Assembly: GCF_000768315.1 (NCBI RefSeq)
Contig: NZ_AQQX01000002.1
Location: forward strand, 372,001 to 436,000
DNA: 64,000 nucleotides
From: Pseudooceanicola atlanticus
GTDB lineage: Bacteria > Pseudomonadota > Alphaproteobacteria > Rhodobacterales > Rhodobacteraceae
Direction of reading: 5' to 3'
Shown: piece after piece, positions 46,602 to 55,901 of the stretch
How positions within the stretch are numbered: the first letter of the stretch is position 1
Layout: the number at the start of each line of letters is the position of its first letter
Position numbers and translations under genes: made by a program
Notes under the pieces: model-generated
What the model saw: the letters and a program-made list of their open reading frames with translations, nothing else
The model's database searches: none
Told to the model about the DNA's origin: nothing

Positions 46602-47192
46602 ATGCGCCCATTTCCCATCCTTACCCCGATCCTCGCGCTCTGCGCCGCGCCCGTTCTGGCCGATGACTGCGCCGACCTGGCCCGGCACCTGATTGCCACC
46701 CCGCCCACCGAACACGGCCCCTATATCGTCGATGCGGCGGGGACGATGGGCGGCATGGCGACAGTCACCCGGCAGCACGTGATCGAGGATCAGCACATGC
46801 TGGCCGAAACGATCGAACCCAAGGGGATGCATGACGTGCTGCATTACAAGGGCGGCGCCTATGCCCCCGAGGTCGAGGGCTGGCGGTTGCTTTACCAAAG
46901 CGACGCGGCTGCCATGCAGGAGCAATCCACCCAAGGGCGGCAGGAACAGGCCGACGCCATCCTGACCGCCACCTGTAGCGACGATGACATGGACGGGCAG
47001 ACCCTCACCCGGGTCGAGGCGCAGCTTGGCCCCGTCCAGGTCTTCGAAAAGGGCATGACCTACATGTTCTGGGTCACCCCGGACGAAAACCGCCGTATCC
47101 GCATGGACATGGATTACGAACTGAACGGGATGCCCACGAAAGTGCGGTTCGACTTCACCTGGGTGCCGGACCTGGCGCTGCCGAGCCCTTAA
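46602..47192 (+). CDS. Periplasmic protein of unknown function
   Basis: A 196-residue protein with a signal peptide ending APVLA|DDCADLARHL. The mature part is an alpha/beta protein with the segments MATVTRQHVIEDQHML, MHDVLHYKGGAYAPEVEGWRLL, and a C-terminal beta-rich half (QLGPVQVFEKGMTYMFWVTP). Three Cys residues at most; no membrane helix after the signal. Family not recognised. It begins about 63 bases after the beta-flower-like gene and could be co-transcribed. Confidence 0.7.
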   Translation: MRPFPILTPILALCAAPVLADDCADLARHLIATPPTEHGPYIVDAAGTMGGMATVTRQHVIEDQHMLAETIEPKGMHDVLHYKGGAYAPEVEGWRLLYQSDAAAMQEQSTQGRQEQADAILTATCSDDDMDGQTLTRVEAQLGPVQVFEKGMTYMFWVTPDENRRIRMDMDYELNGMPTKVRFDFTWVPDLALPSP

Positions 47193-47476
47193 TCGAAGTC
47201 GAAGATCTCGCTCAGCAGCGATTTCCGCTTCTTCTTGCGGTAATACTTGTCCTTGTGATCGTAATACCGGCGCTCCTCGCGGCGCGGTTCGTCATAGCTT
47301 TGCGGGCGGACAGGGCGCGGCGGCGGGGTATGCGCGGTTTCCGAGACCTGGCGCTCGATGATCTTGTCCAGCTCTCCACGATCCAGCCAGACGCCCCGGC
47401 ATTGCGGGCAATAGTCGATCTCGACCCCCTGCCGTTCCGTCATCAACAATTCCGTGCCGTCCACCGGACATTTCAT
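47189..47476 (-). CDS. Zinc-ribbon (zf-TFIIB) protein
   Basis: A 95-residue protein: C-P-V-D-G-T-E-L-L near the N terminus and Y-C-P-Q-C-R-G-V-W-L-D-R-G-E-L form a zf-TFIIB zinc ribbon with two Cys pairs (the first pair is reduced to one visible Cys, in MKCPVDG). The rest is charged, with RREERRYYDHKDKYYRKKKR, and ends SLLSEIFDFD. Function unknown. Its stop codon overlaps the stop of the convergent upstream gene. Confidence 0.85.
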   Translation of the reverse strand: MKCPVDGTELLMTERQGVEIDYCPQCRGVWLDRGELDKIIERQVSETAHTPPPRPVRPQSYDEPRREERRYYDHKDKYYRKKKRKSLLSEIFDFD

Positions 47477-47735
47477 ACCGTAAATCCTCCTTCTCGGTCG
47501 CTTCCTTCCAGATGGGCGGCGTGGGGCCTGATGACAAGCGGGCGTTAACCAAACATCTGGAAACCCAGCCGAATTATCCTTTCGGAGAGGTGCGCGGTGC
47601 GGTGCCTTGAGGTATCTACACGGCATCCGCGGCGCCGAGGGGCCCGCATTCACAGACAACGACGGTGTGGGCCGGGATGCCCGCATCGCGGCGCATTCAC
47701 AGGACCGGACCGCCCAGCAAAAGGGTGACGGCACG

Positions 47736-48437
47736 ATGCGTATTCTGATGACTGACACGACCTGGACCATGGCAATTCTGGCTCACGCCCTGCGCGACGC
47801 CGGCTTCTTCGTGACCGAAGCCGCAGATGCCCACGAGATCCGCGAATTCGCCGCCAGCGCCCAGCAGGATGCGATCCTGATCGACCCGGACCTGCCGGAC
47901 GAGGATTACGCGACGCTGGTTCGCCACCTGCGCGCCCAGGACCGGCATATCCCGATCCTGATGTTCTCCCGCAAGGTCACACGCGAGGAAAAACTGCGCG
48001 CCATGGCACTTGGCGCCGACGACTTCATCGAATGGCCCAGCGAGGGCTGCGCCGACCTGCCGTCCCGGCTGCGCGCCATGGTGCGACGGGCGGCCGGGTA
48101 TTCCAGCTCCGAAGTGCGGATCGGGGATCTCTACCTGGACCTGGACCGCCAGACCGTCCGCTGCCTCGACATGCCACTGCGCCTGACCCGCCTTGAATAC
48201 GAACTGATGGAGACGATGGCCCTGCGTGGTGGAGCCCTTATCACCCGGGACGAGATCATGCTTCAGCTCTATGCCTGGGACAACGAACCCGACGCCAAGA
48301 TCATCGACGTCTACATCTGCCGCCTGCGCGCCAAGATCGCCGCCGCCGGGGCCACCCACGATGTGATTGTAACCTCCTTCGCGCAAGGCTATCGTCTGAA
48401 TACGACACCGACCGAGACGCTGCCGCAAGCTGTCTGA
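47736..48437 (+). CDS. CtrA-like OmpR-family regulator with degenerate receiver
   Basis: A 233-residue protein: a receiver-like domain (1-115) and a winged-helix DNA-binding domain (about 130-225) resembling CtrA (RLTRLEYELMETMALRGG, then DEPDAKII-like NEPDAKIIDVYICRLRAKI). Asp50 occupies the phospho-acceptor position, but the N-terminal acidic cluster is TDTT (only Asp7) and the conserved Lys is Trp101 (DDFIEWPS where CtrA has DDYMTKPF). So it is probably not regulated by normal phosphorylation. ATG 47736 gives the standard MRILM start. It ends just before an intrinsic terminator. Confidence 0.85.
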   Translation: MRILMTDTTWTMAILAHALRDAGFFVTEAADAHEIREFAASAQQDAILIDPDLPDEDYATLVRHLRAQDRHIPILMFSRKVTREEKLRAMALGADDFIEWPSEGCADLPSRLRAMVRRAAGYSSSEVRIGDLYLDLDRQTVRCLDMPLRLTRLEYELMETMALRGGALITRDEIMLQLYAWDNEPDAKIIDVYICRLRAKIAAAGATHDVIVTSFAQGYRLNTTPTETLPQAV

Positions 48438-48473
48438 TCGTCTCGCGGGGGCCACGCCCCACCCTCCAGCAAA

Positions 48474-48504
48474 GCCCGTCGGTCTCTCTCCCGGCGGGTT
48501 TTTT
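48474..48504 (+). terminator. Rho-independent terminator after the CtrA-like gene
   Basis: CCCGTCGG (48475-48482) pairs with CCGGCGGG (48491-48498) with one G-T pair and an 8-base loop, followed directly by TTTTTT. It lies 37 bases after the regulator stop. Confidence 0.85.
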
Positions 48505-48524
48505 GTTAACTGGGCCAGACCCCA

Positions 48525-48540
48525 TTAGGGTTCGGTTAAC
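48525..48540 (+). promoter_or_regulatory. Near-consensus CtrA-type site
   Basis: TTAG-GGTTCGG-TTAAC differs by one base from the CtrA consensus TTAA-N7-TTAAC. It lies about 50 bases upstream of the outer-membrane-like gene at 48589 and just after the terminator. CtrA or the CtrA-like regulator next door could bind. Single sites like this can occur by chance. Confidence 0.35.
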
Positions 48541-48588
48541 CAAGATCGATGCATGATCCCCTCACGCCACCCATTGGCCCGAGGGGAT

Positions 48589-49290
48589 ATGTGGAAAGCC
48601 GCGATCATCTGGATTTGTCTCGCCGGAACGGCTTTTGCCGGGCCATGGCCGCGCGGCAAGGGCAATCATTTCATCTCGGCCTCACTGGCCTATGACATCG
48701 GCGGCAGTGGCGTTTCGCCCTCCTATTATCATGAGATGGGCCTGTCCCCGCGCACCACGCTGATCCTAGAATACAGCAAGGCGTTTTCCGGCGGCGACCG
48801 GGTCATCGCCCGCCTGTCGCGCAGTTTCGAACTTGACCGCCTGAACCTGCTGGTCGGGCTGACCGCCGGGGCCGGCCATGTCTCCGGCGACGCCGCGGGG
48901 GTGCTTGGCCTGTCGGCCGGCCGCGACATTACCCTTCTGGGGATGAGCGGCTGGGCCAGCGGCGCCGTCATTGCCGAAGCCACCAAGGCTGAAATCGTCG
49001 GCAAGGGCGAACTCACGCTGGGCATCAACGCCAGGAACGGCGCGAAATACTATGCCCAGGTCTCCGGCACCACTTACCTGAACCCCGCGCCGACGATCTC
49101 CATCGTGCGGCCGCTCTGGTGGAGCCCGCCGATCACCTACACGATCACCCGCTACCCGCCAGAGGTGCGCCTGGGCCTGAACGCCGCCATCCCGATCGCC
49201 AAGAAGACCTGGCTGGATGTCGGCCTGTCCCGCGGCGTGCAGGAGGGCGGATCGACCCGGATCAAGCTGGGGCTCTGGCGTCAGTTCTAG
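48589..49290 (+). CDS. Exported beta-rich protein, probably outer-membrane
   Basis: A 233-residue protein with a signal peptide (MWKAAIIWICLAGTAFAG) followed by alternating hydrophobic beta strands (HFISASLAYDIGGSG, TTLILEYSKAFSGG, LNLLVGLTAGAGHV, STRIKLGLWRQF) ending in phenylalanine, as in outer-membrane barrels. GPWPRGKGN just after the signal is a motif seen in related Rhodobacteraceae proteins, as far as I recall. The ATG at 48589 has GAGGGG upstream; an ATG at 48553 would place the signal peptide internally. Function unknown. Confidence 0.65.
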   Translation: MWKAAIIWICLAGTAFAGPWPRGKGNHFISASLAYDIGGSGVSPSYYHEMGLSPRTTLILEYSKAFSGGDRVIARLSRSFELDRLNLLVGLTAGAGHVSGDAAGVLGLSAGRDITLLGMSGWASGAVIAEATKAEIVGKGELTLGINARNGAKYYAQVSGTTYLNPAPTISIVRPLWWSPPITYTITRYPPEVRLGLNAAIPIAKKTWLDVGLSRGVQEGGSTRIKLGLWRQF

Positions 49291-49331
49291 CCCCCATTGG
49301 CACCGCTGGCCCGGCACGCCATAAAGGCGCC

Positions 49332-49847
49332 ATGACAGATCCCATTCGCCCCACCGATGATGAGGCCCGCGCCCTCGCCCAGTCCCTGCTGAAAGAGGCG
49401 CGGTTCTGCGCCATCGGCGTGATCGACCCGGAAACCGGCACGCCCAGCGTCAGCCGTGTCGCCCTGGCCACCGCGCCGGATGGGCGCCCGGTCACGCTGA
49501 TCTCGACCCTGTCGGCCCACTCCCGCGCGCTTCAGGCTTGCCGCGATTGCAGCCTGCTGGTGGGCGAACCCGGCGAAACCGGCGATCCGCTGACCCATCC
49601 CCGCCTGACCATCCAGGCGAAGGCCAGCTTTGTCCGTCACGGCGATGACACCGAGGATGCAAACCACAAGGCGCTGCGCGATCATTACCTCGCACAGCGC
49701 CCCAAATCGAAACTCTATATCGACTTCGCGGATTTCTTCTTTGCCCGGTTCGACGTCACCCGCGCCTTCCTGAACGGCGGCTTCGGCAAGGCGTTCAACC
49801 TGACGCCCGCCGACCTGGCCCTGCCCGACCCCGCCGAACGGGTCTAG
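49332..49847 (+). CDS. Pyridoxamine 5'-phosphate oxidase-fold (HugZ-like) protein
   Basis: A 171-residue protein of the split-barrel FMN/heme-binding fold: ARALAQSLLKEARFCAIGVI, PSVSRVALATAPDGRPVTLI, STLSAHSRALQACRDCSLLVG and the late DFADFFFARFDVTRAFLNGGFG match the HugZ-like PNPOx group. Such proteins bind FMN, F420 or heme. It has no signal peptide. It follows the outer-membrane-like gene by 41 bases. Exact role unknown. Confidence 0.82.
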   Translation: MTDPIRPTDDEARALAQSLLKEARFCAIGVIDPETGTPSVSRVALATAPDGRPVTLISTLSAHSRALQACRDCSLLVGEPGETGDPLTHPRLTIQAKASFVRHGDDTEDANHKALRDHYLAQRPKSKLYIDFADFFFARFDVTRAFLNGGFGKAFNLTPADLALPDPAERV

Positions 49848-49874
49848 GCCCCCGGCGGCGCACAGGCAGATTGG

Positions 49875-52166
49875 TCAGATGGGATTATCCATCCGCACCC
49901 GCATCAGCACCGTCCCCTTCACCTCACCCTGCCAGCGCAGGTCGATCTCGTCCCTGTTGGACCCCTGTTCGGTCGTGACATAGGGCATGTAGAACTGCTT
50001 CACGTTGTTCGATGCCGTGATCGCGTTCCTGGCCATCAGGCTTTCCACCTGCTGCGCCCAGCCCCCGAACGGCAGTTTCGGGGCGCAGGATACGGTCCAG
50101 ACCAGCGATTCAGAGTTTTCCGTATGCTCCAGCGTCAGCGGGTTCGTCGTCGCCGTCGACACCTGGTTGAAACTGTTGTCCGAGAAGGTGATGTTCTTCA
50201 TCCGGCTGTAATCCATGTCCGCGAAGGACGTATCGATCGTCTCGACCCGGTCGATGGCCCCGGCGATGATCCGGAACGTGTTTCCGGTCAGCGACAGCCC
50301 GTTGATGAAATGCCCCGCCCCGTGTGGCCGCACCGTCAAGAAGGTGAACCAGGGCGCGACATGGCTCGCCAGGAAGATGTTGTCGCTGATATTCAAAGCC
50401 GAGAAGCTCAGCTCGGAGGCGAATTCCGGTGCCTGGTCATGTTCGTTTGCCCATTCGATATGGCAATTGTCGATGTAGTTGCCGGTGATCGTCGTGCGGC
50501 AGGACGTGGCCGTCAGGATCAGTCCCGCCGTGCGGACCGCGTTGGACGATGAATCCCCCTGGAAGAAGTGGTTGCCTGCAAACATCGACCCGGTGCCCGC
50601 CACCACACCGAAATGCCGCATGTGCATCGCGCGGTTGTCGCGGATCTTCAGGTCGTTCGCATTGGCGTTGAACCCGACGGACACGCGATCCTGCCCCAGT
50701 TTCTGGCTTTCATCCGACAGGAACTGGCACCGGTCCAGCATCATGCCCTGGCAGCCAGACCCGTGCGAGGTGATCCCCTTGTCCTTGGGCCGCGTCAGGA
50801 AACAGTCGCGCAGGTGAAAGATCGATCCGGTGGGCGCCAGCAGGATGCCGGAACAATCGCCCCAGCACTGGAACTCGATATCCGCCATCTCGAACTTGTC
50901 GAGCTTTGAGAACCCGCTGAAATCCAGCATGTGCTGGAACCGCTTGAACGTGTAATTCTGCGTTCCTGCCGCATCGTAGAGCGGGCGGGACAGGGTGATC
51001 TCGGCCGCACCGACATTCTTGTCGCGGACATAGATCTCGCGGCCCACGCCGTTCGCCTCGATCCGGGATCCGACGGGGATATTGGCGATGTTGTTGACGT
51101 TGGTCAGCTTCAGCGGGTTCGAGGTCGAATAGGTCGCCTGCCCCGTAACCGTCACCGTGTCCCAGGCCGGCCCGGCGATACACTCGAACTGGCCGTTCCG
51201 GATCAGCCGCCGCGTCGCATAGGACCCCTTGTTCGGCACGGCCGCCTGCATGTCGATGGGCGCGGTCACCCCGATCCGCCGCCCGCCCAGGTCCAGCGAT
51301 TCATGATCGGCGTTGTTCAACAGCGCCTGGAACGCCTTCTTGAAGGCCAACTCCTCGTTTCCGAAGGCGTCGATATAGGTGGGCAGGTTGAAATCCTTGG
51401 TCAGCGACAGGATCTTGTCCGTCGCCATGGTCACCGTGCCCTCGAACCGGACCCGGCTCGACAAGACCAGGCTCTCGCCCAGCAGGTAGGTCCCCGCGGG
51501 CACCATCACCAGCCGCCCGTTCGCCGCATCATCCGCCGCCTCGAAGGCCGCCACATCGTTGGTCGACCCGTCACCCTTTGCCCCGTAATCGCGCACGTCG
51601 ACCCAGGCCATCATGTCGCGCAGGAAGATGCTGGTGACGTCCTCGATGATGATATCGTCGATCCGCACGACCCCGCCATTGGCCCCGGTCAGGTCGATGC
51701 CGAAATAGCCATAATCGGGCTCGTTCCCCCAGACCATGTCGACGCCCGGCCGGTCGCCGGTGCCGACGATGGCCGCGACCTCCACGACCTCGCCATAGCT
51801 TGTCAGGGTGGTCGCCCCGGCGACCTCGGTCAGGCCGCCCACGTGGCTGTCACTGTTCTTGCCCGCCCAACCGGCGATCCGCACGCCGGGCAGCGCGCCG
51901 CTCACCGCCTTGATCCGCACCCGGACGCGCAGGTAGCAGCCCGGAATGATCGGCGTCTTCCCCATGTAGCGCAGCTTCTGGGTCGAACTGGTCTTGAGCA
52001 GCTCCAGGCAACCCCCGAAATCCTGGTCCGCCGGCACAAAGGCCGCATTGGCCGCGCCGTCATAGGTATCCGACCCCGCGGTGCCGTCCTGGCTCGACCA
52101 GACGCCCAGCCCGTCCTCGAACGCTGTCGGCATGAACTGGATGCCTTCGGTAATCGCCTTGTTCAT
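49875..52166 (-). CDS. Right-handed beta-helix protein, possible GTA head-spike (GhsB-like)
   Basis: A 763-residue protein. The N-terminal domain (about 1-185) is carbohydrate-binding-like (CYLRVRVRIKAVSGALPGVRIAGW). It is followed by a pectate-lyase-3-type beta-helix beginning WVDVRDYGAKGDGSTNDVAAF (about 187-207) and running to about 690, then a C-terminal beta domain. No signal peptide, as in phage tail spikes. From memory it resembles a conserved Rhodobacterales protein that I associate with the gene transfer agent head spike GhsB, but this needs checking. Surrounding genes are housekeeping, with no capsid or portal gene nearby. Confidence 0.7.
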   Translation of the reverse strand: MNKAITEGIQFMPTAFEDGLGVWSSQDGTAGSDTYDGAANAAFVPADQDFGGCLELLKTSSTQKLRYMGKTPIIPGCYLRVRVRIKAVSGALPGVRIAGWAGKNSDSHVGGLTEVAGATTLTSYGEVVEVAAIVGTGDRPGVDMVWGNEPDYGYFGIDLTGANGGVVRIDDIIIEDVTSIFLRDMMAWVDVRDYGAKGDGSTNDVAAFEAADDAANGRLVMVPAGTYLLGESLVLSSRVRFEGTVTMATDKILSLTKDFNLPTYIDAFGNEELAFKKAFQALLNNADHESLDLGGRRIGVTAPIDMQAAVPNKGSYATRRLIRNGQFECIAGPAWDTVTVTGQATYSTSNPLKLTNVNNIANIPVGSRIEANGVGREIYVRDKNVGAAEITLSRPLYDAAGTQNYTFKRFQHMLDFSGFSKLDKFEMADIEFQCWGDCSGILLAPTGSIFHLRDCFLTRPKDKGITSHGSGCQGMMLDRCQFLSDESQKLGQDRVSVGFNANANDLKIRDNRAMHMRHFGVVAGTGSMFAGNHFFQGDSSSNAVRTAGLILTATSCRTTITGNYIDNCHIEWANEHDQAPEFASELSFSALNISDNIFLASHVAPWFTFLTVRPHGAGHFINGLSLTGNTFRIIAGAIDRVETIDTSFADMDYSRMKNITFSDNSFNQVSTATTNPLTLEHTENSESLVWTVSCAPKLPFGGWAQQVESLMARNAITASNNVKQFYMPYVTTEQGSNRDEIDLRWQGEVKGTVLMRVRMDNPI

Positions 52167-52313
52167 CGCTATCCCCTTTTGCTCGGCCCCGGCGGGCGCG
52201 TCGCGATCCTCCGCAAGGGACAGACCCCGCGCGGCTACGGCGAAAGGGATAGGGACAGGGATTGAAGGGCAGCTTAGGCCACCGTCACGATGCCCGGCGC
52301 TGCGGGCAACGGC

Positions 52314-52727
52314 TCAGGTCGCCAGCGGCGGGCTTTCGACAAACCGGACACCGTTGATCTTCCAGCCTTCCTCGGTGCGGATCATGTCGTAATCCAGCAG
52401 GTAGAGCGTGCCCTTGCCATCGAGGATCTCGACCCGCTGAACGGTACGGCCGCCCTCTTCGCGCAGGTCCAGCATCCGCACCTGGCCGGGATCGCGCACC
52501 ATCGGATAGCCCCGCTCGACCATCATGCCGAAATTCTGCGGGTCCTGGAACTGGAACTGGATCATCGGACTGGCATAGGAAAACGCCTCGTCCAGGTTGT
52601 CGGTGCGGAAGGCATCGAATTGTCGTGTGACGATGTCGCCGGGCGCGTCCGGCCCGGCCTGCTGGGCCTGAAGCGGTGTCAGGGCAAGGCTCGTCATCAG
52701 GGCGAGTACGGTCAGGATCAGGCGCAT
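52314..52727 (-). CDS. DUF4864 exported protein
   Basis: A 137-residue protein with a signal peptide (LALTPLQAQ) and the DUF4864 pattern: TRQFDAFRTDNLDEAFSYAS, GMMVERGYPMVRDPGQVRML, and DYDMIRTEEGWKINGVRFV at the C terminus. The family is a small NTF2-like fold of unknown function. AGGAGG upstream selects the ATG at 52727; the longer frame runs past it without sense. Confidence 0.85.
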   Translation of the reverse strand: MRLILTVLALMTSLALTPLQAQQAGPDAPGDIVTRQFDAFRTDNLDEAFSYASPMIQFQFQDPQNFGMMVERGYPMVRDPGQVRMLDLREEGGRTVQRVEILDGKGTLYLLDYDMIRTEEGWKINGVRFVESPPLAT

Positions 52728-52794
52728 GGGAACTCCTCCTTGCCGGTAAGGATAGCGCATTTTCCCGACGCGGCCAAAAATCCGCAGCCCGTAT

Positions 52795-53523
52795 CTAGCC
52801 AGAGAGCCGCCGCAGCCCCTTGCGCAACCGCGCCGTGGCATCGTCCTCGTAGCAGGCCCCATGGGCGACGATCACCTTTTCCGGTGCCAGATCGAGCATC
52901 CAATCGACATGCGCCCGGACCTCGGCCCGGTGCTTGCGAAACGTCCAGGCCATGTCCGGCGGCGTCCGCCCGTCAGGGGCGACGATCCCCGCCATCCGCA
53001 CCAGCCCGGCCATCCACCACGGCAGATGCTCCGGTTCGAAATTCTCGATCAGGTCCGTCAGGATCAACACGCGTGAGGCGCGGTGATGGAACACCGCCTC
53101 CCGGTGCACGTCACTGCCGCTGACCAGCCGCGCGTCGAAGGCGCCCCAATCGGGCATCGCGCCCGCCTCCAGCACGTGATCGACCCGGATCGGCACGTCG
53201 TGACGCTCCGCCCGTTCGGCCACGCCCGGCGCCGCCCAGACCTCGATCCCCTCGCCCAGATCCTGCCATTGCCAGACGCTGGCATAATGGATCCAGTTGG
53301 GCGCCACGATGTGGCGGATCGGGCCAATCGCCTCGATCTCCTGCCACAGGGCCTCGTCCAGGGCGATCGGCGAATGCAGCCAGACGGTGCCATCCGGCAG
53401 GCGCACCACGGTCATTCGGGTGGGAAAGGGCAGGCCGTAGAACCGGATCGACGGGCCGTCCACGATCCAGATATCCGGACCGAACGGCTTGAGCGTATTC
53501 AGCGGTTCATACCCCGTCGTCAC
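52795..53523 (-). CDS. DUF4336 metallo-beta-lactamase-like protein
   Basis: A 242-residue protein matching DUF4336: PFGPDIWIVDGPSIRFYG at the N terminus, RMTVVRLPDGTVWLHSPI, then HIVAPNWIHYASVWQW and RVLILTDLIENFEP. The fold is that of metallo-beta-lactamases, but the canonical H-x-H-x-D-H motif is absent, as is usual in this family. Function unknown. Confidence 0.85.
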   Translation of the reverse strand: MTTGYEPLNTLKPFGPDIWIVDGPSIRFYGLPFPTRMTVVRLPDGTVWLHSPIALDEALWQEIEAIGPIRHIVAPNWIHYASVWQWQDLGEGIEVWAAPGVAERAERHDVPIRVDHVLEAGAMPDWGAFDARLVSGSDVHREAVFHHRASRVLILTDLIENFEPEHLPWWMAGLVRMAGIVAPDGRTPPDMAWTFRKHRAEVRAHVDWMLDLAPEKVIVAHGACYEDDATARLRKGLRRLSG

Positions 53524-53544
53524 GTCAGCCTCCCCGGCGCGAAT

Positions 53545-53583
53545 CCTTCTTCATCTTGCCGGAAATACTCCCGCCGGAGGCAA
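53545..53583 (-). repeat. Dispersed intergenic repeat, copy H
   Basis: On the minus strand: GCCTCCGGCGGGAGTATTTC then CGGCAAGATGAAGAAGG. It lies between lysK and the DUF4336 gene. Confidence 0.85.
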
Positions 53584-53612
53584 CGGCCCGCAAGGGCCGT
53601 CGCCCGAAGGAC

Positions 53613-55199
53613 TCAGCCCAGCTCTCCGGCCAGGCCCTTGTCGATCAGCGCGATGGTCTCTTCCACGCCGTAAAGCGCGATGAACCCGCCGAAACGCGGC
53701 CCCTGGGACGCGCCCAGCAGCACCTCGTACAATGCCTTGAACCAGTCGCGCATCGGGTCGAACCGGTCCCGGCCCACGTCGAACACGACCTGCTGCAACG
53801 CGTCGCCATCCACAGGCCCGTCATAGTCGGCCAGCGCGGCGCGCAGCGCTTCCAGCGCCTCGCGCTCGGCATCCGTCGGCGCGCGATAGACCTTCTCGGG
53901 CTTCACGAAGTCGTTGTAGTACCGCACCGCGTAACCGGCCGCCGCGTCGAGATCGGGATGCGTCTCCGCCGTCGCCTCGGGCGCATAGCGGCGGATGAAG
54001 CCCCACAGCGTCTCCTTGTCCTCGGCCCCAGCGACCGAGGCGAGGTTCAGCAGCATCGAGAACGGCACCACCATCTTCGATTCCGGCACATCGCCGTTGT
54101 GGATGTGGAAGACCGGGTTCGCCGCCTGCTGTTCGATCGTCTGGGTCGGATAGGCCCGGAGCTGCTGGTGATATTCGTCCATCGCCTTGGGGATGACGTC
54201 GAAATACAGCCGCTTGGCGGTCTTCGGCTTGGCGAACATGAAATAGGACAGCGACTCGGTCGAGGCATAGGTCAGCCATTCGTCGATCGAGATCCCGTTG
54301 CCGGAGGATTTCGAGATCTTCTGCCCCTTGTCGTCCAGGAACAGCTCGTAGGTGAAATGCTCGGGCTTCTTGCCGCCCAGGATCTCGCAGATGCGGTCGT
54401 AGATCGGCGTGTTGGTGCTGTGATCCTTGCCGTACATCTCGAAATCGACGTCCAGCGCGGCCCAGCGGGCGCCGAAATCGGGCTTCCACTGCAGCTTCAC
54501 CTGGCCGCCGGTGACCGGCAGGGTCCATTCCTTGCCGTCCTCGTCGTCGAAGGTGATCGTGTAATCCTGCGCGTTCACCTCCTTCATCGGGACATACAGC
54601 ACGCGGCCCGTCTCGGGATGGATCGGCAGGAAGATCGAATAGGTCTGCTGACGCTCCTCGCGCAGCGATTTCAGCATGACCTTCATGACGTCGTCGTATT
54701 TCTCGACCGCGCGCTTCAGCACCTCGTCGAACTGGCCGGACTTGTAGAATTCCGTGGCCGAGTAGAATTCGTATTCGAACCCGAACGTATCCAGGAACCG
54801 CCGCAGCATCGCGTTGTTGTGGTGGCCAAAGCTCTCATGCGTCTCGAACGGGTCATAGACGGCGGTCAGCGGCTTCTGGATATCCTCGCGCAGACGCTCC
54901 TGGTTCGGCACGTTGCCGGGGATCTTCCGCATCCCGTCCATGTCGTCGGAAAAACAGATCAGCCGGGTCGGAATGTCCGAGATCACCTCGAAGGCGCGAC
55001 GGATCATCGTCGTGCGCAGCACTTCGCCAAAGGTCCCGATATGTGGCAGACCAGACGGGCCATAGCCCGTTTCGAACAGGACATAGCCCTTTTCGGGCGG
55101 TTTTTTCTCGTACCGTTTGAGTAGACGGCGCGCTTCTTCGAAAGGCCACGCCTTGGAAGTCATCCCCGCGTCACGCAGATCGCCCATCATTCTCTCCAT
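53613..55199 (-). CDS. lysK: Class I lysyl-tRNA synthetase
   Basis: A 528-residue class I enzyme of the archaeal/alphaproteobacterial type, not the usual bacterial class II LysS. The HIGH-like motif is [10 protein letters not shown] (near residue 50) and the KMSKS-like motif is [11 protein letters not shown]. It also has the C-terminal helical region ending AGELG. It attaches lysine to tRNA-Lys. The start is uncertain: ATG 55199, or ATG 55190 preceded by GGAGAG. Confidence 0.95.
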   Translation of the reverse strand: MERMMGDLRDAGMTSKAWPFEEARRLLKRYEKKPPEKGYVLFETGYGPSGLPHIGTFGEVLRTTMIRRAFEVISDIPTRLICFSDDMDGMRKIPGNVPNQERLREDIQKPLTAVYDPFETHESFGHHNNAMLRRFLDTFGFEYEFYSATEFYKSGQFDEVLKRAVEKYDDVMKVMLKSLREERQQTYSIFLPIHPETGRVLYVPMKEVNAQDYTITFDDEDGKEWTLPVTGGQVKLQWKPDFGARWAALDVDFEMYGKDHSTNTPIYDRICEILGGKKPEHFTYELFLDDKGQKISKSSGNGISIDEWLTYASTESLSYFMFAKPKTAKRLYFDVIPKAMDEYHQQLRAYPTQTIEQQAANPVFHIHNGDVPESKMVVPFSMLLNLASVAGAEDKETLWGFIRRYAPEATAETHPDLDAAAGYAVRYYNDFVKPEKVYRAPTDAEREALEALRAALADYDGPVDGDALQQVVFDVGRDRFDPMRDWFKALYEVLLGASQGPRFGGFIALYGVEETIALIDKGLAGELG

Positions 55200-55299
55200 A
55201 GGTTCGACCCGGGCCCTTGCCCGGCAACGTCGCCCTCTCTATTGCCCCCCTTGCAGAGCGTCAATATTCTGCACCGCAACACGATCCGTCGGAGCCACC

Positions 55300-55725
55300 A
55301 TGACAGAAACCGAATCGCACCCGCTGACGCCGCAGGACTGCCTGGTCCTGCTCATGTTCTCCGTGTCCGTCTCCGACACCAACATCCGGACCTCCGAACT
55401 CATCAAGATCGAGAACCAGGTGAACACCCTGCCGATCTTCGGCACCTTCGACATCGACCGGATCACCGTGCTGTCGAACATGGTCTTCGACCTCTTCTCG
55501 GAAGAAGACGGGCTCGATGCGCTTTTCGGCCTGGTGCACGATAACCTTCCGGAAAAGCTGAATGAAACCGCCTATGCGCTGTGTTGCGACGTGGCCGCAG
55601 CCGACGGCATCCTGCGCGAGGGCGAGATCCGCCTGCTCGAGGAAATCCGCGACCAACTGAACATCGACCGCCTGCATGCCGCCGCGATCGAACGCGGCGC
55701 GCGGGCCCGTCACATGACCGTCTGA
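55300..55725 (+). CDS. TerB-like tellurite-resistance-family protein
   Basis: A 141-residue all-helical protein with the TerB pattern: LTPQDCLVLLMFSVSVSDTN, IRTSELIKIENQVNTLPIF, and the acidic metal-binding stretch ALCCDVAAADGILREGEIRLL, followed by a helix of the form EEIRDQLNI. GGAGCC lies directly upstream of the ATG. TerB-like domains are often linked to membrane stress; its role here is unknown. Divergent from lysK. Confidence 0.85.
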   Translation: MTETESHPLTPQDCLVLLMFSVSVSDTNIRTSELIKIENQVNTLPIFGTFDIDRITVLSNMVFDLFSEEDGLDALFGLVHDNLPEKLNETAYALCCDVAAADGILREGEIRLLEEIRDQLNIDRLHAAAIERGARARHMTV

Positions 55726-55867
55726 CCTCCGCATTCCGCCGCAAAAATAATCCGCGCCGGCCCCGCCACGCGCGGATTTTCGCCCGTCCGCCCGCGAAAC
55801 CGGCGACAGCACGCCATTTTCCGCAGGTCGGGAAAGCCTGACTTGCCGTGGCGGCAATCCGGGCGCA

Positions 55868-55898
55868 GGATAATCCTTATTTAGAAAACGGATTATCC
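55868..55898. promoter_or_regulatory. Perfect inverted repeat abutting a small-gene start
   Basis: GGATAATCC (55868-55876) and GGATTATCC (55890-55898) are perfect 9-bp arms around a 13-base AT-rich loop, ending three bases before the ATG at 55902. It could be an operator or an RNA hairpin covering the ribosome-binding region. Confidence 0.55.
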
Positions 55899-55901
55899 AA
55901 G

